Origin: a virus
Virus record (IMG/VR): IMGVR_UViG_3300042397_002065
Span: 1 to 35,026 of that record
Direction: 5' to 3' (one strand)
Length of the DNA: 35,026 bases
The notes under the pieces are model-generated. The model searched no databases. It had not been told where the DNA came from and was given only the letters and a program-made list of their open reading frames with translations. This document shows, in pieces, positions 7,495 to 16,887 of this stretch. Every line of letters begins with the position of its first letter. Within the stretch, counting starts at the first letter, position 1. Made by a program: the position numbers and the translations under genes.

Positions 7495-10400
7495 GGGAAG
7501 AAGGTACCCGGTTTTTGGTTGTGTAACAGGATAGCGCCACGCTGCTTCTTGTTGAACATCGAAAAAACCGTCCTCAGCCGCGCTAAGGTCCGCTGAAAAG
7601 TAGGCGTAACATACCTTGTAGTTGTTTGCATCAGCAGTGTAGGTATCCGGGTTGGTATCACAAGTAGGAGGAAACTTGTACACACTTGCGTCCCACACCG
7701 GGGGAGGCAATTCCTCTACTATACCGGTTTCTAAGTCGTTACTTAAGAAACCGGTTACTGTTCGACATGTCTGAGTAGTGAGGTATATTCCTTCCCAATC
7801 TCCAAACCCGGCGCCCACAGGTGACGTCGTATCCGCTTGACGGCAGTGAAGAGGGTCATAGTCAACAAGGTTGCCTTCAGTGAACTCGTCAAATGCAAAC
7901 TCAAACACTGGGAAAACCCCGGAGTTAGTGTACTCACCAACTTGAGTGTAGTTGAAAAATCCAACGTTAGAGTAAAGATATGGTTCCGAGTACACGTATC
8001 GGTCGATATTAACGTCGTCTTCATACAAGAATAGTTCTTCGTACACTTCCGGTTCTTGCAATTCTGGGGGGCACTGCATTAACTCAGCAAGTATACTAGA
8101 TCCCCAATATGCAAAGTCTTGACAAATGAGGTTGGTCTTTTGCCAATTGGTTTCATTGCGCGAGTACTCCGGCGGAAGGCGCAAAAAGAACCGCTGCCAG
8201 TTTTCAGGTCCAGGTCCTGTGTTGGTGTCAGCACGAAGAGGATTAGCAAAAGTATCTAGCTCCAGGTCGCTGAGGTTATCAACAACTTGTAGATCTTTTG
8301 TTTTCCATACCCGCAGTGGAGTCTCACAGTTATAAACATTGGGTGAAAAATAATACTGAATCCCACTAAAAACCAGATCGGAAATGTCTTGAGTGTAAGC
8401 AGTTGTTAAAATATCAGAAATAGTAATGGAAGGCAGACGCAGTTTTCCTTTGGGGCTCAAAGGTGAGTAAGAAAAGTCAAATTGACCCGTTGCAGAATTT
8501 ACTGTATAAATAAACTCATAGTCGCTTGTTGAATACGCGACGCCGCTGTTCAAAAGAACACCGTCGCAGTACACAAAGAGGGTTGAATAGTCTAAAGCGC
8601 CTGGCGGTACGGAACCTTGAGGGTGATAATTAACAGCAATCCAAGAACTCCCCGTGTAAATAGCAGCCGCACGAGTTTGATCGTCTGGATTTGAATAGTC
8701 CCACCACAACTCGCCCTGAAGGGGAGAACCATAAAGTGAAGTGTTGGCAATGTACTTTAGCACTGAATCAGGTTCAATGACCCAACTGGTATTTGTGTAA
8801 AGCTTTAAAAGAACCGCTGTGACATTTTGTGTTATGGAGACGCTCAGGTTTGTAACATCGTAATTGAGCCCATTTGTATAAAATCTGAGAACTTCATTTG
8901 TTCCAGAGGTTGTCAAGTTATTACTTAAGGTGATCGTTATAGCATCAACAGACACCACTGTAGTACCGACCGGCACGTTGACCCCTGAAACAGTCATGCC
9001 CGGGGAGATTTTTCGGTTTTGTGATCTTAAAACAATATTTGGACTACCTGCAGTAGTACTAGCTTTGACCGAAACACTGGGAGAAATGCCAGATCCGTCG
9101 ATTACGGTTACAGGGATTTTGTAAGGCAAAAATAGAGCATCCGCATCAAATGAGTTTTCATCAGGGTACATAAACTCCATCGGCACCCAGTACACCGAGG
9201 TAGCTTGCTTGTACAAGGTTATGGAACCGCTACCGGTCAGAGTTCCTTGAAGTCCGATGATTCCATCTGATACGGAAAGTCCAGAGGAGTCAAGAACCTT
9301 AACAACGGTGTTGCTAAGTACGGTCGGTGCCGCTGCTTGAAAAGCAGCAACATCCGGGAATGTTAAAGGAATAGTTGTAGGGACAACAGGCTGCTCTCTG
9401 TACGTCACTTCCACCCAAGAAGAACAGTCCCCAAGGTAGTCGTACCAAACTGCCAAAGCACCTGTCTCACTGTTCCACCAAAGGTCTCCCTCTTTAGGGG
9501 CCGAGGGAGGCAGTACGCTTACAGAAGCTCTTTCTGCGTACACAAAACTTAAAAGTTGGTTGAAGTCAATACTTCGGTTAACCTCCCCAAGGTATAGGGA
9601 GTCTCTCTCGGAATACCCGTGAACTCCCAGACTGTCAAAGAGAAGGTTGAAAGGAAGTGCCCCTCCTTTGTTGCCCCACGCACCCGTGAAGTTCTTTAAG
9701 ACACTCGGGGTTATCCAGTCCGACGGGTCGTGCCACTGTCTGACGGTGACTTGCTTAACAACGTTCGTTTGAACAGCCGGGTCGGAGTAGTTCCAGACAA
9801 GAAACGCAGTCGGGTCTGTCTGTGTGACACTCAGTGCTTCCGGGACAGTCAAGTACCAAAGTTTCTTGTCCGAGTCGTAGAAGGAAGGCACATCCTCGGA
9901 GAACGTAGTGCTGTACGACAGAAAAACACTTTGGTTGAAGTAGTAAGTTGACCCCGCAATCAGATTGTCAAACTTGTAAGGCAGGGTGAGTCCGGTGTCG
10001 TAAGCAGGGTAGAGTTCCAGTGTGCTGCCGACTGCTTTTACAAGAAAGGAAGTGTCGCCTGCTGTTCCAACTTTAGGTCGGTAGAAAGGCGCTGGACGCG
10101 ACTTTTCCACACTGAGTCGTAGGGGCAAGTTGCTGTTGAGGTTCGAGATGAAGTCCTCAGTTAGCTCACTGAAACCCAGAACGTACCTGCCATCTTCAAG
10201 AGTCAATGACTGTATGATGAAAGAGTCAAGACCGATGAAGACCTCTGAACCTGCTTCAAGGTTCTCAACGGGTTCAATGACGATGGTGTTGTTCCAGTTG
10301 CGTACTTCGTACACGTCAGCAACGATGAACGAGTTGTAGACACCAAAAGTCCCACCGAGGACCTGCCTCTTCTGGTCGACTGTGTCCGGCAAGTTGCCCC

Positions 10401-10569
10401 AGTAGTTGGGTCCGTTCCACCCGAGTGCTTGCGCCACCCAGTTCAACTGCCCTTCTACTCTGCCCTCTACTTCAGTTACTTTGGACTTCTGTTCGGGGGA
10501 CAGGTAAGGGTTGGTGTACTGGCGAAGTTCCCACTGACGGGGGTTGAAAATTGGTCGTTGTGTTGTCAT
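7489..10569 (-). CDS. Large baseplate-region protein, unassigned (1026 aa)
   Basis: 1026 residues, mostly beta-strand. I do not recognise the family as a whole. Two copies of the structural-protein motif 'P.xG(D/E)LWW(N/D)...W(V/I).V' occur, near residues 360-388 ('GDLWWNSETGALAVWYDYLG') and 617-646 ('GELWWDYSNPDDQTRAAAIY'). The same element is in the small fibre-associated protein at 4123-4593. The C-terminal 120 residues contain 'FPPTCDTNPDTYTADANNYK' and end 'YPVTQPKTGYLLPG'. The gene begins 1 nt after the stop of the 434-aa gene, which itself overlaps the J-like wedge gene, so the three are co-translated. A wedge or peripheral baseplate protein (functionally like T4 gp7, gp10 or gp12) is plausible from context only. 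Confidence 0.65.
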   Translation of the reverse strand: MTTQRPIFNPRQWELRQYTNPYLSPEQKSKVTEVEGRVEGQLNWVAQALGWNGPNYWGNLPDTVDQKRQVLGGTFGVYNSFIVADVYEVRNWNNTIVIEPVENLEAGSEVFIGLDSFIIQSLTLEDGRYVLGFSELTEDFISNLNSNLPLRLSVEKSRPAPFYRPKVGTAGDTSFLVKAVGSTLELYPAYDTGLTLPYKFDNLIAGSTYYFNQSVFLSYSTTFSEDVPSFYDSDKKLWYLTVPEALSVTQTDPTAFLVWNYSDPAVQTNVVKQVTVRQWHDPSDWITPSVLKNFTGAWGNKGGALPFNLLFDSLGVHGYSERDSLYLGEVNRSIDFNQLLSFVYAERASVSVLPPSAPKEGDLWWNSETGALAVWYDYLGDCSSWVEVTYREQPVVPTTIPLTFPDVAAFQAAAPTVLSNTVVKVLDSSGLSVSDGIIGLQGTLTGSGSITLYKQATSVYWVPMEFMYPDENSFDADALFLPYKIPVTVIDGSGISPSVSVKASTTAGSPNIVLRSQNRKISPGMTVSGVNVPVGTTVVSVDAITITLSNNLTTSGTNEVLRFYTNGLNYDVTNLSVSITQNVTAVLLKLYTNTSWVIEPDSVLKYIANTSLYGSPLQGELWWDYSNPDDQTRAAAIYTGSSWIAVNYHPQGSVPPGALDYSTLFVYCDGVLLNSGVAYSTSDYEFIYTVNSATGQFDFSYSPLSPKGKLRLPSITISDILTTAYTQDISDLVFSGIQYYFSPNVYNCETPLRVWKTKDLQVVDNLSDLELDTFANPLRADTNTGPGPENWQRFFLRLPPEYSRNETNWQKTNLICQDFAYWGSSILAELMQCPPELQEPEVYEELFLYEDDVNIDRYVYSEPYLYSNVGFFNYTQVGEYTNSGVFPVFEFAFDEFTEGNLVDYDPLHCRQADTTSPVGAGFGDWEGIYLTTQTCRTVTGFLSNDLETGIVEELPPPVWDASVYKFPPTCDTNPDTYTADANNYKVCYAYFSADLSAAEDGFFDVQQEAAWRYPVTQPKTGYLLPG

Positions 10570-10570
10570 A

Positions 10571-11875
10571 TCACTGTTCCAGGGTGTTAGAAGTACTCAA
10601 GATAATATCGTAAGACGGCAAGGTTGCGTACTCTTGCTTCATGGCAGTGACAGGCGACAACCATAACTCTGGGTATCCCTTGACCTGCTCGTGCAATCCC
10701 AGAAGATTTTGGTCCCAAGGCAGAGTCAACCAGTCAGAGATAGGTGTGAAGTCCCTGTGCGTGATGTTTCTAACGTCACGGATGTCCTCAACGGTAAAAC
10801 CAGAACCCACGGACACGAACGCCAAGTTGCAGTAAACGGGGCGAACTTCCACACCGTTTGCGTCCAGTGTCACCTCTGGCACCAGGTTCTCAGGGTACGC
10901 CACCAGACTGGCACGAGGTCTCGGTCCGGCAGGTCTCTTGAGTTTGGTTATGGTCCCGGAAACTTGAATGCTCTGAATGGACACCTTGGTGTCGGTCCAC
11001 ACGACCTTCCAACGACTCTGAAAGGACGGGTCAAAGGCAAACAGGCGAAAGTACTGCCCTGCCGAGTCTTTCTCCACAGGGGCGGAAGTTACCAACTCCC
11101 ACAGAGTTGTAAGGTCGTTATAGTAGTAAAGGGATGCCTCACCGGTGACCGCAGTGTTGGCGGGGCAACGAAGAAGTATCTCGGAGTAGGCACTCGGTAA
11201 CTCACTCTGCCAAGACAGGTATGCTTGAGTAGGTTGAAGATAAGAAGGAAAGTAACTGTCGTAGTTTTTCCAGAACAAGGTGTCAGTGTTAAGGAAGGCA
11301 TTGACGCCAGGGTCTCGCCAACCAGACAAAGTGTCAGTGGAACTTTCAATGACAAGGGACTCGCCCGTGAGTGCGTAGTCTGTCACCGTGTAAAGTGCTT
11401 CAAAAGGGTTGTCGTCGTATAGCAACTGATAGGCAAAGAGGTAGGTTCCTGCATTCATTCCTAACTCTTCTAAGTTAAGAACGGCAGGTATGACAGAAGT
11501 TGTGCCGTATTTCCACGTTATGTTGCCCCCTTTTATGACAACGTCTCTGAAGTCGTTTGAGGCAACTACCTCCATTGAGGAGGAGCCGAATATCCCTTCC
11601 CCATAAGGTATGTAGACATACCCTAGTTCTTCGTATTCTACTCCTACGGCTGTATTTGGAACTGCTATTGAGTCAAAAAAGTTTTTTCGGTACGCTTCCC
11701 CAGCGGCAGGCAAACGGTTATAAATTGGTCTACCGCCAGGAACCCACTCAGTCGGTCTTGACTCCAGTCCTTTCAGTGCAATGTACTGTTTAGACAGAGC
11801 ATTAACCCTCGGACTGGTTACTGCCGTTTGAATCTGTACGATTCCGCCGTCAATGGGAGTTTGCTGCTGAGACAT
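10571..11875 (-). CDS. Baseplate-region protein, unassigned (434 aa)
   Basis: 434 residues with no family recognised. It is rich in aromatic residues and beta-strands, with segments such as 'SIAVPNTAVGVEYEELGYVYIPYGEG' and 'LPSAYSEILLRCPANTAVTGEASLYYYNDLTTLWELV' that resemble viral jelly-roll or Ig-like structural domains. The ATG at 11875 shares one base with the stop codon of the J-like wedge gene (TGATG), and the stop lies 1 nt before the next gene, a strong sign that the three form one assembly intermediate. In T4 the wedge is built from gp6, gp7, gp8, gp10, gp25 and gp53; this protein may fill one of those roles (gp8-like by size). That is inference from context. Confidence 0.65.
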   Translation of the reverse strand: MSQQQTPIDGGIVQIQTAVTSPRVNALSKQYIALKGLESRPTEWVPGGRPIYNRLPAAGEAYRKNFFDSIAVPNTAVGVEYEELGYVYIPYGEGIFGSSSMEVVASNDFRDVVIKGGNITWKYGTTSVIPAVLNLEELGMNAGTYLFAYQLLYDDNPFEALYTVTDYALTGESLVIESSTDTLSGWRDPGVNAFLNTDTLFWKNYDSYFPSYLQPTQAYLSWQSELPSAYSEILLRCPANTAVTGEASLYYYNDLTTLWELVTSAPVEKDSAGQYFRLFAFDPSFQSRWKVVWTDTKVSIQSIQVSGTITKLKRPAGPRPRASLVAYPENLVPEVTLDANGVEVRPVYCNLAFVSVGSGFTVEDIRDVRNITHRDFTPISDWLTLPWDQNLLGLHEQVKGYPELWLSPVTAMKQEYATLPSYDIILSTSNTLEQ

Positions 11876-14694
11876 CAGAGGTTCAGGGTTCCTAGCCTGT
11901 AATTAGGTGGAGTAAACGTGTACGTAGTTCCCGAATAGTATGATAACTGAGGAACTTCGGTCAGAGTCTCAGTGTTTTCCCAAACAAAAACCACTTGGGG
12001 GAATGAATTGGAATAGCGGCCGGAGTCTTTTGGAATTAGCGTAATTTGAGCAATTCCAAGTTTAACAGCAGAAATGTCCTTGCCCATTTGAGAAAGAATA
12101 TCTTGCTCGCACGAATAAGCATTGACGTACCGAAGAAGGTTGCCGGCAAATTCTTGGATACGCGCGGTATTTACCACGGTTGTGTTTGTCCAGTCAGTAA
12201 CTGTTACGTTTGGTGTGAAAGCACGCATCACCCGGTACATATTTTTTCCATCCTCAGCCAAAATGGTATCCTCAGCATTTTGAAGATACAGGGGGCTGAA
12301 GAATGGGATGTACTGTTGGTACTCAAACTGACCCGGAAGGTATTCTTGGGTCTCTGTAAAAGTTCCATTTTGCAGATAAATGTAAAACTCAAACAGAGGA
12401 GATACGCTGGAAGTAGCAGTGTAAGAAATGACTTTAGAACCCTGCCGGAAGAAAGTTCGGTCCCCTTTGAAAAATGTAAACATTCTGTATGGAGACTTAA
12501 TGGTCCTCGCCGCAATTTGAGAAGCTAATAAAGCTTTTTGTGCCGGTAGCGGTGCTAAGGGGAACACCACACCGGAGTCAATAAGACTTTGTACGTCTGT
12601 ACTGTCGGGAGTAAAATAAGTTGCCGCGATATAGTACTGAGGAACAGAAATTGAAGTTTCTCGGTACTCAAGATACGAAGTAACGCTAAAACGGGGCTTA
12701 TATTTGAAAATGGGCAAACCTTCGTCACCACTTTTGACCACTATTTCCTTTAAAATACCTTGGGTGACTAACTCATCAAAATAGGTACTAACCGTTAAAT
12801 TATTTGGCTGATAAGTAAAGGAAGTTACAACATACGCGTACTTATTAACAACGCCTTTGCTGAGGTCAACGTAGTTGTAGTAGGGGTCGGCGACTGGATT
12901 AGGTCCAGACCCAACCTGAGGTGTGTAAACCCAAGTCCCATTTGTGTAAGTTTGGCCGACCTGGAGTTCGAGTGGAGTGACAGAACCACCTATGAGACCC
13001 GCACTCTGAGCACCTGTGAGAGTGTTTGTTGAAGTACCAAGAGTAAAGTTTTGTGCCACCTCCCATACTAGGGCGCCCGGACGCTTACTTAAAGGAATTA
13101 AAGAAGTTGGATCGGGAATAAACTCATCTACAGCGTAGTCGTACAGCACAATTTCAGGGTTAAAAACGCCAGAAACCGTGGAAATATAACTGTTTCCTAC
13201 TGTCCAAGGGGAATAAAATGTGGCTGTTGAAATACGACCCTGAGTAATAAACAGTGGTATCTGTGACTGACTTTCAATGACTATGTTAGTCAAGATGATG
13301 TGAAGTTCATCATCACCCCCGTAGGCACTATCCCAGTACACAACGTCGCCCTGATAGAAAGTGCCAGGTGCCAGATTTTGTATTTGTTTCATCACAAGGT
13401 TGTTGTAGACAACCTGCTGTGGTTTCTCTCCCGACACGGGGGTGAACGAGGAGAGAACAGGGAAGAATGAAGGAACGGGGAAGGACAGACTTACAAGGTC
13501 GTTAGCATTCAACAAATACTCGTACGTAGTGAAGTCGTAGACTTGAGTGTAAGTTGCCGAAGAGGGTTCAAGAAGTGGAGGAGTGTTGTATGCTATTGAG
13601 GACTCAATGTGCGGGTCTTTGAATCGCGAAGAGTCCTCGAAAGTGTTGTAGAATGCTGCGTCAACGTCGCTGACAGTCGGGTTCAAGTCTGCAGGGAAAA
13701 CGTTGCCCGGAGTCAGAACGTCAAAGATGCGGTCGCGAAAGTTGAGCGAACTCTGACGAAGGTTGGACCCGTATGACCCGTTGGCATCTATCTCGAGTGT
13801 CAGGTTGTACTGAACCTGACTGAGTGTCAAGGGGTACAGATGTGCCTCCAGACCGATGGGTGTCGAGAAGTTGACGACATTCTGACCCCGCTGCAGTTGG
13901 TCCCTGGTGAGTTCAGTGCCGTTGGGCCCCAGGACGAAGAAGGATGCCTGCCCGTTTGGCATCAGGTAGTCCGTCAGGTAGTTGTAACTGCCTTGATTGG
14001 GTCGGTTTGGTTGAACTGAAGTCAGAGTGCCGACACCGTAGAGGTCGATGAAGAAGTTCTGCCAGTCTTCCTCGCTGACAGGGTTGCGACGGCGAATGAG
14101 AGTGAAGAACCTTTCCTGAACTTCCTGGTAGGTCTCAACGTCGCTGCCACCGACTGCGGGTTGCGGGTTGGTAACTGTGAGTCCGGTAACGTTGATCGCC
14201 GAGGAAACAGTGATGGAGTCTGAGGGGCAGTTATAGATGGCGCCAACGTATTGTGAGGCAACTGACACGAAGGCAGTGCTCTCACCAGGGGGAATACGAA
14301 CCTCTTCGGAGGACACGAAGGTGAATGCCTCACCACCTGTCAGGTTAGGGTCAGTTACAAATGAGGAACCAATCGGAATAATCGTCACCTCATTTGACGA
14401 GGGAACGGTAACTAGAAGACGAGCAGTTGCTGGTGTGCCCAGGCGCCTCATGGCGCCAAGGAAGGGACCCAACCAGTCTATGAGAACTGCTTGAGGGAGT
14501 TGGTTTGCCCAGTATAGGAACTCACCCTGGGCGAACGCTTGACCTTCCAGTAAAACTGCAAGAGGGTTGCCCGCGCTGAAGTCGTTGAGAGTTTGATTTG
14601 ATGCTTCGTAAACTTTCTGCGACGCTTCTTGAACGAGTTGTGCCTCGTTGCGAGGGTCGATACTAATTGGCGGTAAGGGGGCGTATCTTGGCAC
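11875..14694 (-). CDS. Baseplate wedge protein, J-like (P2 gpJ / T4 gp6 type)
   Basis: 939 residues. The N-terminal third follows the baseplate J pattern: a helical start ('QKVYEASNQTLNDFSAGNPL', 'LPQAVLIDWLGPFLGAMRRLGTPATARLLVTVPS'), then a beta-domain with 'IPIGSSFVTD' and 'IPPGESTAFVSVASQYVGAIYN', then 'GGSDVETYQEVQERFFTLIRR' and 'VGTLTSVQPN' at residues 180-230. The remaining 600 residues are extra beta-rich domains not found in short J proteins, making it closer in size to T4 gp6 (660 aa) or larger. The start is GTG at 14694 with AAGG 8 nt upstream; no ATG is better placed. It opens a tightly coupled baseplate block with the two following genes. J/gp6 proteins form the ring that ties wedges together around the hub. 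Confidence 0.8.
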   Translation of the reverse strand: MPRYAPLPPISIDPRNEAQLVQEASQKVYEASNQTLNDFSAGNPLAVLLEGQAFAQGEFLYWANQLPQAVLIDWLGPFLGAMRRLGTPATARLLVTVPSSNEVTIIPIGSSFVTDPNLTGGEAFTFVSSEEVRIPPGESTAFVSVASQYVGAIYNCPSDSITVSSAINVTGLTVTNPQPAVGGSDVETYQEVQERFFTLIRRRNPVSEEDWQNFFIDLYGVGTLTSVQPNRPNQGSYNYLTDYLMPNGQASFFVLGPNGTELTRDQLQRGQNVVNFSTPIGLEAHLYPLTLSQVQYNLTLEIDANGSYGSNLRQSSLNFRDRIFDVLTPGNVFPADLNPTVSDVDAAFYNTFEDSSRFKDPHIESSIAYNTPPLLEPSSATYTQVYDFTTYEYLLNANDLVSLSFPVPSFFPVLSSFTPVSGEKPQQVVYNNLVMKQIQNLAPGTFYQGDVVYWDSAYGGDDELHIILTNIVIESQSQIPLFITQGRISTATFYSPWTVGNSYISTVSGVFNPEIVLYDYAVDEFIPDPTSLIPLSKRPGALVWEVAQNFTLGTSTNTLTGAQSAGLIGGSVTPLELQVGQTYTNGTWVYTPQVGSGPNPVADPYYNYVDLSKGVVNKYAYVVTSFTYQPNNLTVSTYFDELVTQGILKEIVVKSGDEGLPIFKYKPRFSVTSYLEYRETSISVPQYYIAATYFTPDSTDVQSLIDSGVVFPLAPLPAQKALLASQIAARTIKSPYRMFTFFKGDRTFFRQGSKVISYTATSSVSPLFEFYIYLQNGTFTETQEYLPGQFEYQQYIPFFSPLYLQNAEDTILAEDGKNMYRVMRAFTPNVTVTDWTNTTVVNTARIQEFAGNLLRYVNAYSCEQDILSQMGKDISAVKLGIAQITLIPKDSGRYSNSFPQVVFVWENTETLTEVPQLSYYSGTTYTFTPPNYRLGTLNL

Positions 14695-14707
14695 GGGTTT
14701 ACCTTAA

Positions 14708-15265
14708 TCAGGAAGGACAAATAACGTCCGACCCACCGGGGGCGGCATAGTTATTACAAGTGGGATTAGCAGCAGAATAGTAAATACCGTTGTCGATTTC
14801 TAAAGTCTCTAAGAGTTCTTCTATTTGATCTGCAACAATTTGCTTAGTAACAAGGTCTGACGGGTCTAAAGCAGAGAATTTCTGCGGAATTGTAGGTGTA
14901 GGGATATAGTTGGCGTTCTCGTATTTGTCGTTAGTAGTGTAGCTCTTAGGGCTAGTCCTAAAGTCGTTTGGAGGATTGGACGGAACCGATGAGTCATATC
15001 CGAATTCCCACGCACCAACCACAACCTTAGAACCCGAAATTGGGTAACCGCCGACGTACTGACCCGTGGAGTCTAAAGTTGGTTGAGAAGTTCCAAGAGT
15101 AATAAACTCGGTGTCCAGGCCATTGGGGCCAGAAATGATGAGGGAGTTTACGCCAAGGGGCTGATAGTGCCAGTCTAAATCTTGACCGTCAAAGTATATT
15201 TGCTGCGCCCCGTTTAACCACTGTGAAGTGACGATGACTCCAGAACTAAACGTCGTCTTTGCCAT
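14708..15265 (-). CDS. Small tail/baseplate structural protein (185 aa)
   Basis: 185 residues. The N-terminus 'TFSSGVIVTSQWLNGAQQIYFDG' matches the pattern '(T/F)..G.VVTS.WLN..Q...F' found at the start of several phage fibre and baseplate proteins. The middle has short beta-strands and the C-terminus a helix ('DLVTKQIVADQIEELLETLE') followed by a small Cys-containing tail ('NPTCNNYAAPGGSDVICPS'). No enzyme signature is present. It is the first gene after a strong terminator and a GGGTAAAAC element (30 nt before the ATG), so it heads the baseplate unit. A virion component attached to the baseplate is likely; its specific role is not known. Confidence 0.65.
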   Translation of the reverse strand: MAKTTFSSGVIVTSQWLNGAQQIYFDGQDLDWHYQPLGVNSLIISGPNGLDTEFITLGTSQPTLDSTGQYVGGYPISGSKVVVGAWEFGYDSSVPSNPPNDFRTSPKSYTTNDKYENANYIPTPTIPQKFSALDPSDLVTKQIVADQIEELLETLEIDNGIYYSAANPTCNNYAAPGGSDVICPS

Positions 15266-15295
15266 GAATCCCTTGCGGATTGCTTTCTTGAAGAG

Positions 15296-15304
15296 GTTTT
15301 ACCC
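15296..15304 (-). promoter_or_regulatory. GGGTAAAAC element directly after a terminator
   Basis: The minus strand reads TCTAGGGTAAAACC. It lies 7 nt past the T-run of the terminator at 15312-15338 and 30 nt before the ATG at 15265. Termination followed at once by this element is the best local evidence that the element starts transcription. Confidence 0.7.
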
Positions 15305-15311
15305 TAGATGC

Positions 15312-15338
15312 AAAAAGACCCCGACTTTCGCCGGGGTC
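15312..15338 (-). terminator. Rho-independent terminator after the tail tube gene
   Basis: The minus strand reads GACCCCG, an 8-nt loop, CGGGGTC, then TTTTTG. The perfect 7-bp GC-rich stem and five-T tail lie about 28 nt after the tube stop codon. It ends the unit that carries decoration, capsid and tube genes. Confidence 0.9.
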
Positions 15339-15365
15339 CTAATCTGAGTTCCAGTACCTGAAAAA

Positions 15366-15809
15366 TCAGGTGCGGTCCCAATAATTTACTGTCAATTCGA
15401 TTTCGATTTCCTGTACGTCACCAGACTCGCGATCGACTTCACCGGTGGTGATTGATGTGAATTGGCACTCATACATGACGTATTGACCGCCACCAGCAGC
15501 GTCACCGTTGCCGGTGCAGTCGCGAGGGGTTACGGTAACCGTGATCGGGTTACAGTTGTAAGTCAGCCAGAACTGCTCCAGTGACTTGAAGATGGTCGGG
15601 TCGTAGGGGGCGCTCAGTGTGACGTTGTCAGCTGTGCGGGGTCCCACAACGTGGTACAGACGGTTGCCTGTGCCGTTAGCGTAGGTGTTGCTATCTGCAG
15701 AGTCCTTGACTCCACTAAACTTGGTGAACACCGAAGTGAAAGTCGGTCCACCTACCGCAGTGAAGGAAACTTCATACTGCGCTTTTGTAATTGGGCGAAG
15801 AATAGCCAT
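15366..15809 (-). CDS. Major tail tube protein
   Basis: 147 residues, the usual size for contractile-tail tube proteins (T4 gp19 is 163 aa). The pattern is typical: an N-terminal 'YEVSFTAVGGPTFTSVFTKFSGVK', a central exposed loop ('SADSNTYANGTGNRLYHVVGPRTADNVTLSAPYDPTIFKSLEQFW'), then two long beta-strands ('QYVMYECQFTSITTGEVDRESGDVQEIEIELTVNYWDRT'). Tube subunits form hexameric rings through which DNA is ejected. The gene has a near-perfect Shine-Dalgarno sequence (AAGGAGGTG, 6 nt before the ATG), fitting a protein needed in many copies. It follows the capsid gene by 25 nt and is closed by a strong terminator. Its separation from the sheath gene by about 7 kb is unusual. Confidence 0.8.
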   Translation of the reverse strand: MAILRPITKAQYEVSFTAVGGPTFTSVFTKFSGVKDSADSNTYANGTGNRLYHVVGPRTADNVTLSAPYDPTIFKSLEQFWLTYNCNPITVTVTPRDCTGNGDAAGGGQYVMYECQFTSITTGEVDRESGDVQEIEIELTVNYWDRT

Positions 15810-15834
15810 GATAACACCTCCTTAGTGTCCTAAA

Positions 15835-16887
15835 TCAGGACAGAATGTCGGTAATCATAGCGCCTGAACCGATAAGACCTGTGGCACCAAGACCCACCAG
15901 GTTAACTACACGCTCAACAGTGATCTCAGCGCGGACAACGCGACGCTCACGGATGTAGTACTCAGGACGAACGGCAGGGGTGCCGGTCAGCTGGTAGGTG
16001 TAAGCGAAAGCAGGAGTAGCAGCATTAGCGCCACCAGCAGGCATAACGGAGTCAGAAGGACCGTTGGGGCTGTAGAACAGCAGGATTCCGTTCTCAGGGA
16101 ACACAGGCTGCAGGCTACCGTCGGTGGCCAGATAACGACCCTCAGCCACACGCAGACCGCGCTCGAGACCGAAGTAACGGGCCAGCATGTCGGTGTCAAT
16201 GCTGTCGGCGGTGGTGTACTTGATACGCTCAAGGATCGCCTGGTTGGTCAGCAGTTGGTCGAACACGGCGGTTCCAACAACCATTGAGTTGGGGCGGATA
16301 CCGATCTGGTTGGCGACCGAGCGCTTCAGGGTCAGTACGTCTTCGATCGGGTTTGAGGTCAGCGAAGACCAGGCCGAAGGACCGGAAGCAGTTGTGTAAG
16401 AAGTGTTAAAAGTTGTCCAGCTAGTGAAGCCCAGACCGGTTTGTGAACCGGCGGCACCAGCGGGCTCGTAAGGGTTGTAGGTGGAGCTAACAGTGACAGC
16501 CTGAGAAACGGTGTACTCATAGGCGTTCATCAGGCGGCTCATGGCGTTGCGAGTTTCAATCGCACGCAGGTCTACCTGAGCGGGGCCTTCACCGGCGTTC
16601 TCGATGACTTCTTCGGGCAGTTCCCAAGCCACAACTTCCTGCTCCAGAGCATAAGGCTCCGAGTCATAACGTGACTGGACGTAAGGGATATTGGTGCCAT
16701 ACGCACGACGGAAGTCGTTGATGGCGAACTGCTCTTTGCCGAAGCGCAAAATGCGGCCAGCACGAGTCGGGGTGTCAACAACAGGAGCAATAAAGTTGGC
16801 GATATTGGTCGCCGGCAGCATGAAACCTTGTGCCAGTGTAGTCAGAATAGGATCTACACCCGCATAGGTTTGCGAGAGGTTCATCAT
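15835..16887 (-). CDS. Major capsid protein
   Basis: 350 residues. Position after the protease-scaffold, gpF-like and decoration genes, together with composition, point to an HK97-fold coat protein of the Mu gpT-like or major-capsid-E-like kind. It has an N-terminal arm ('LAQGFMLPATNIANFIAPVV'), an E-loop-like region ('GRILRFGKEQFAINDFRRAY'), a helix ('RAIETRNAMSRLMNAYEYTVSQAV'), and a P-domain-like end in which 'RPNSMVVGTAVFDQLLTN' resembles the 'P....v.g......L..' segment of this family. The C-terminus has 'YYIRERRVVRAEITVERVVNLVG'. The start may be the first or second of two adjacent ATGs (16887 or 16884). It assembles on the scaffold encoded at 18216-20669. Confidence 0.8.
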   Translation of the reverse strand: MMNLSQTYAGVDPILTTLAQGFMLPATNIANFIAPVVDTPTRAGRILRFGKEQFAINDFRRAYGTNIPYVQSRYDSEPYALEQEVVAWELPEEVIENAGEGPAQVDLRAIETRNAMSRLMNAYEYTVSQAVTVSSTYNPYEPAGAAGSQTGLGFTSWTTFNTSYTTASGPSAWSSLTSNPIEDVLTLKRSVANQIGIRPNSMVVGTAVFDQLLTNQAILERIKYTTADSIDTDMLARYFGLERGLRVAEGRYLATDGSLQPVFPENGILLFYSPNGPSDSVMPAGGANAATPAFAYTYQLTGTPAVRPEYYIRERRVVRAEITVERVVNLVGLGATGLIGSGAMITDILS

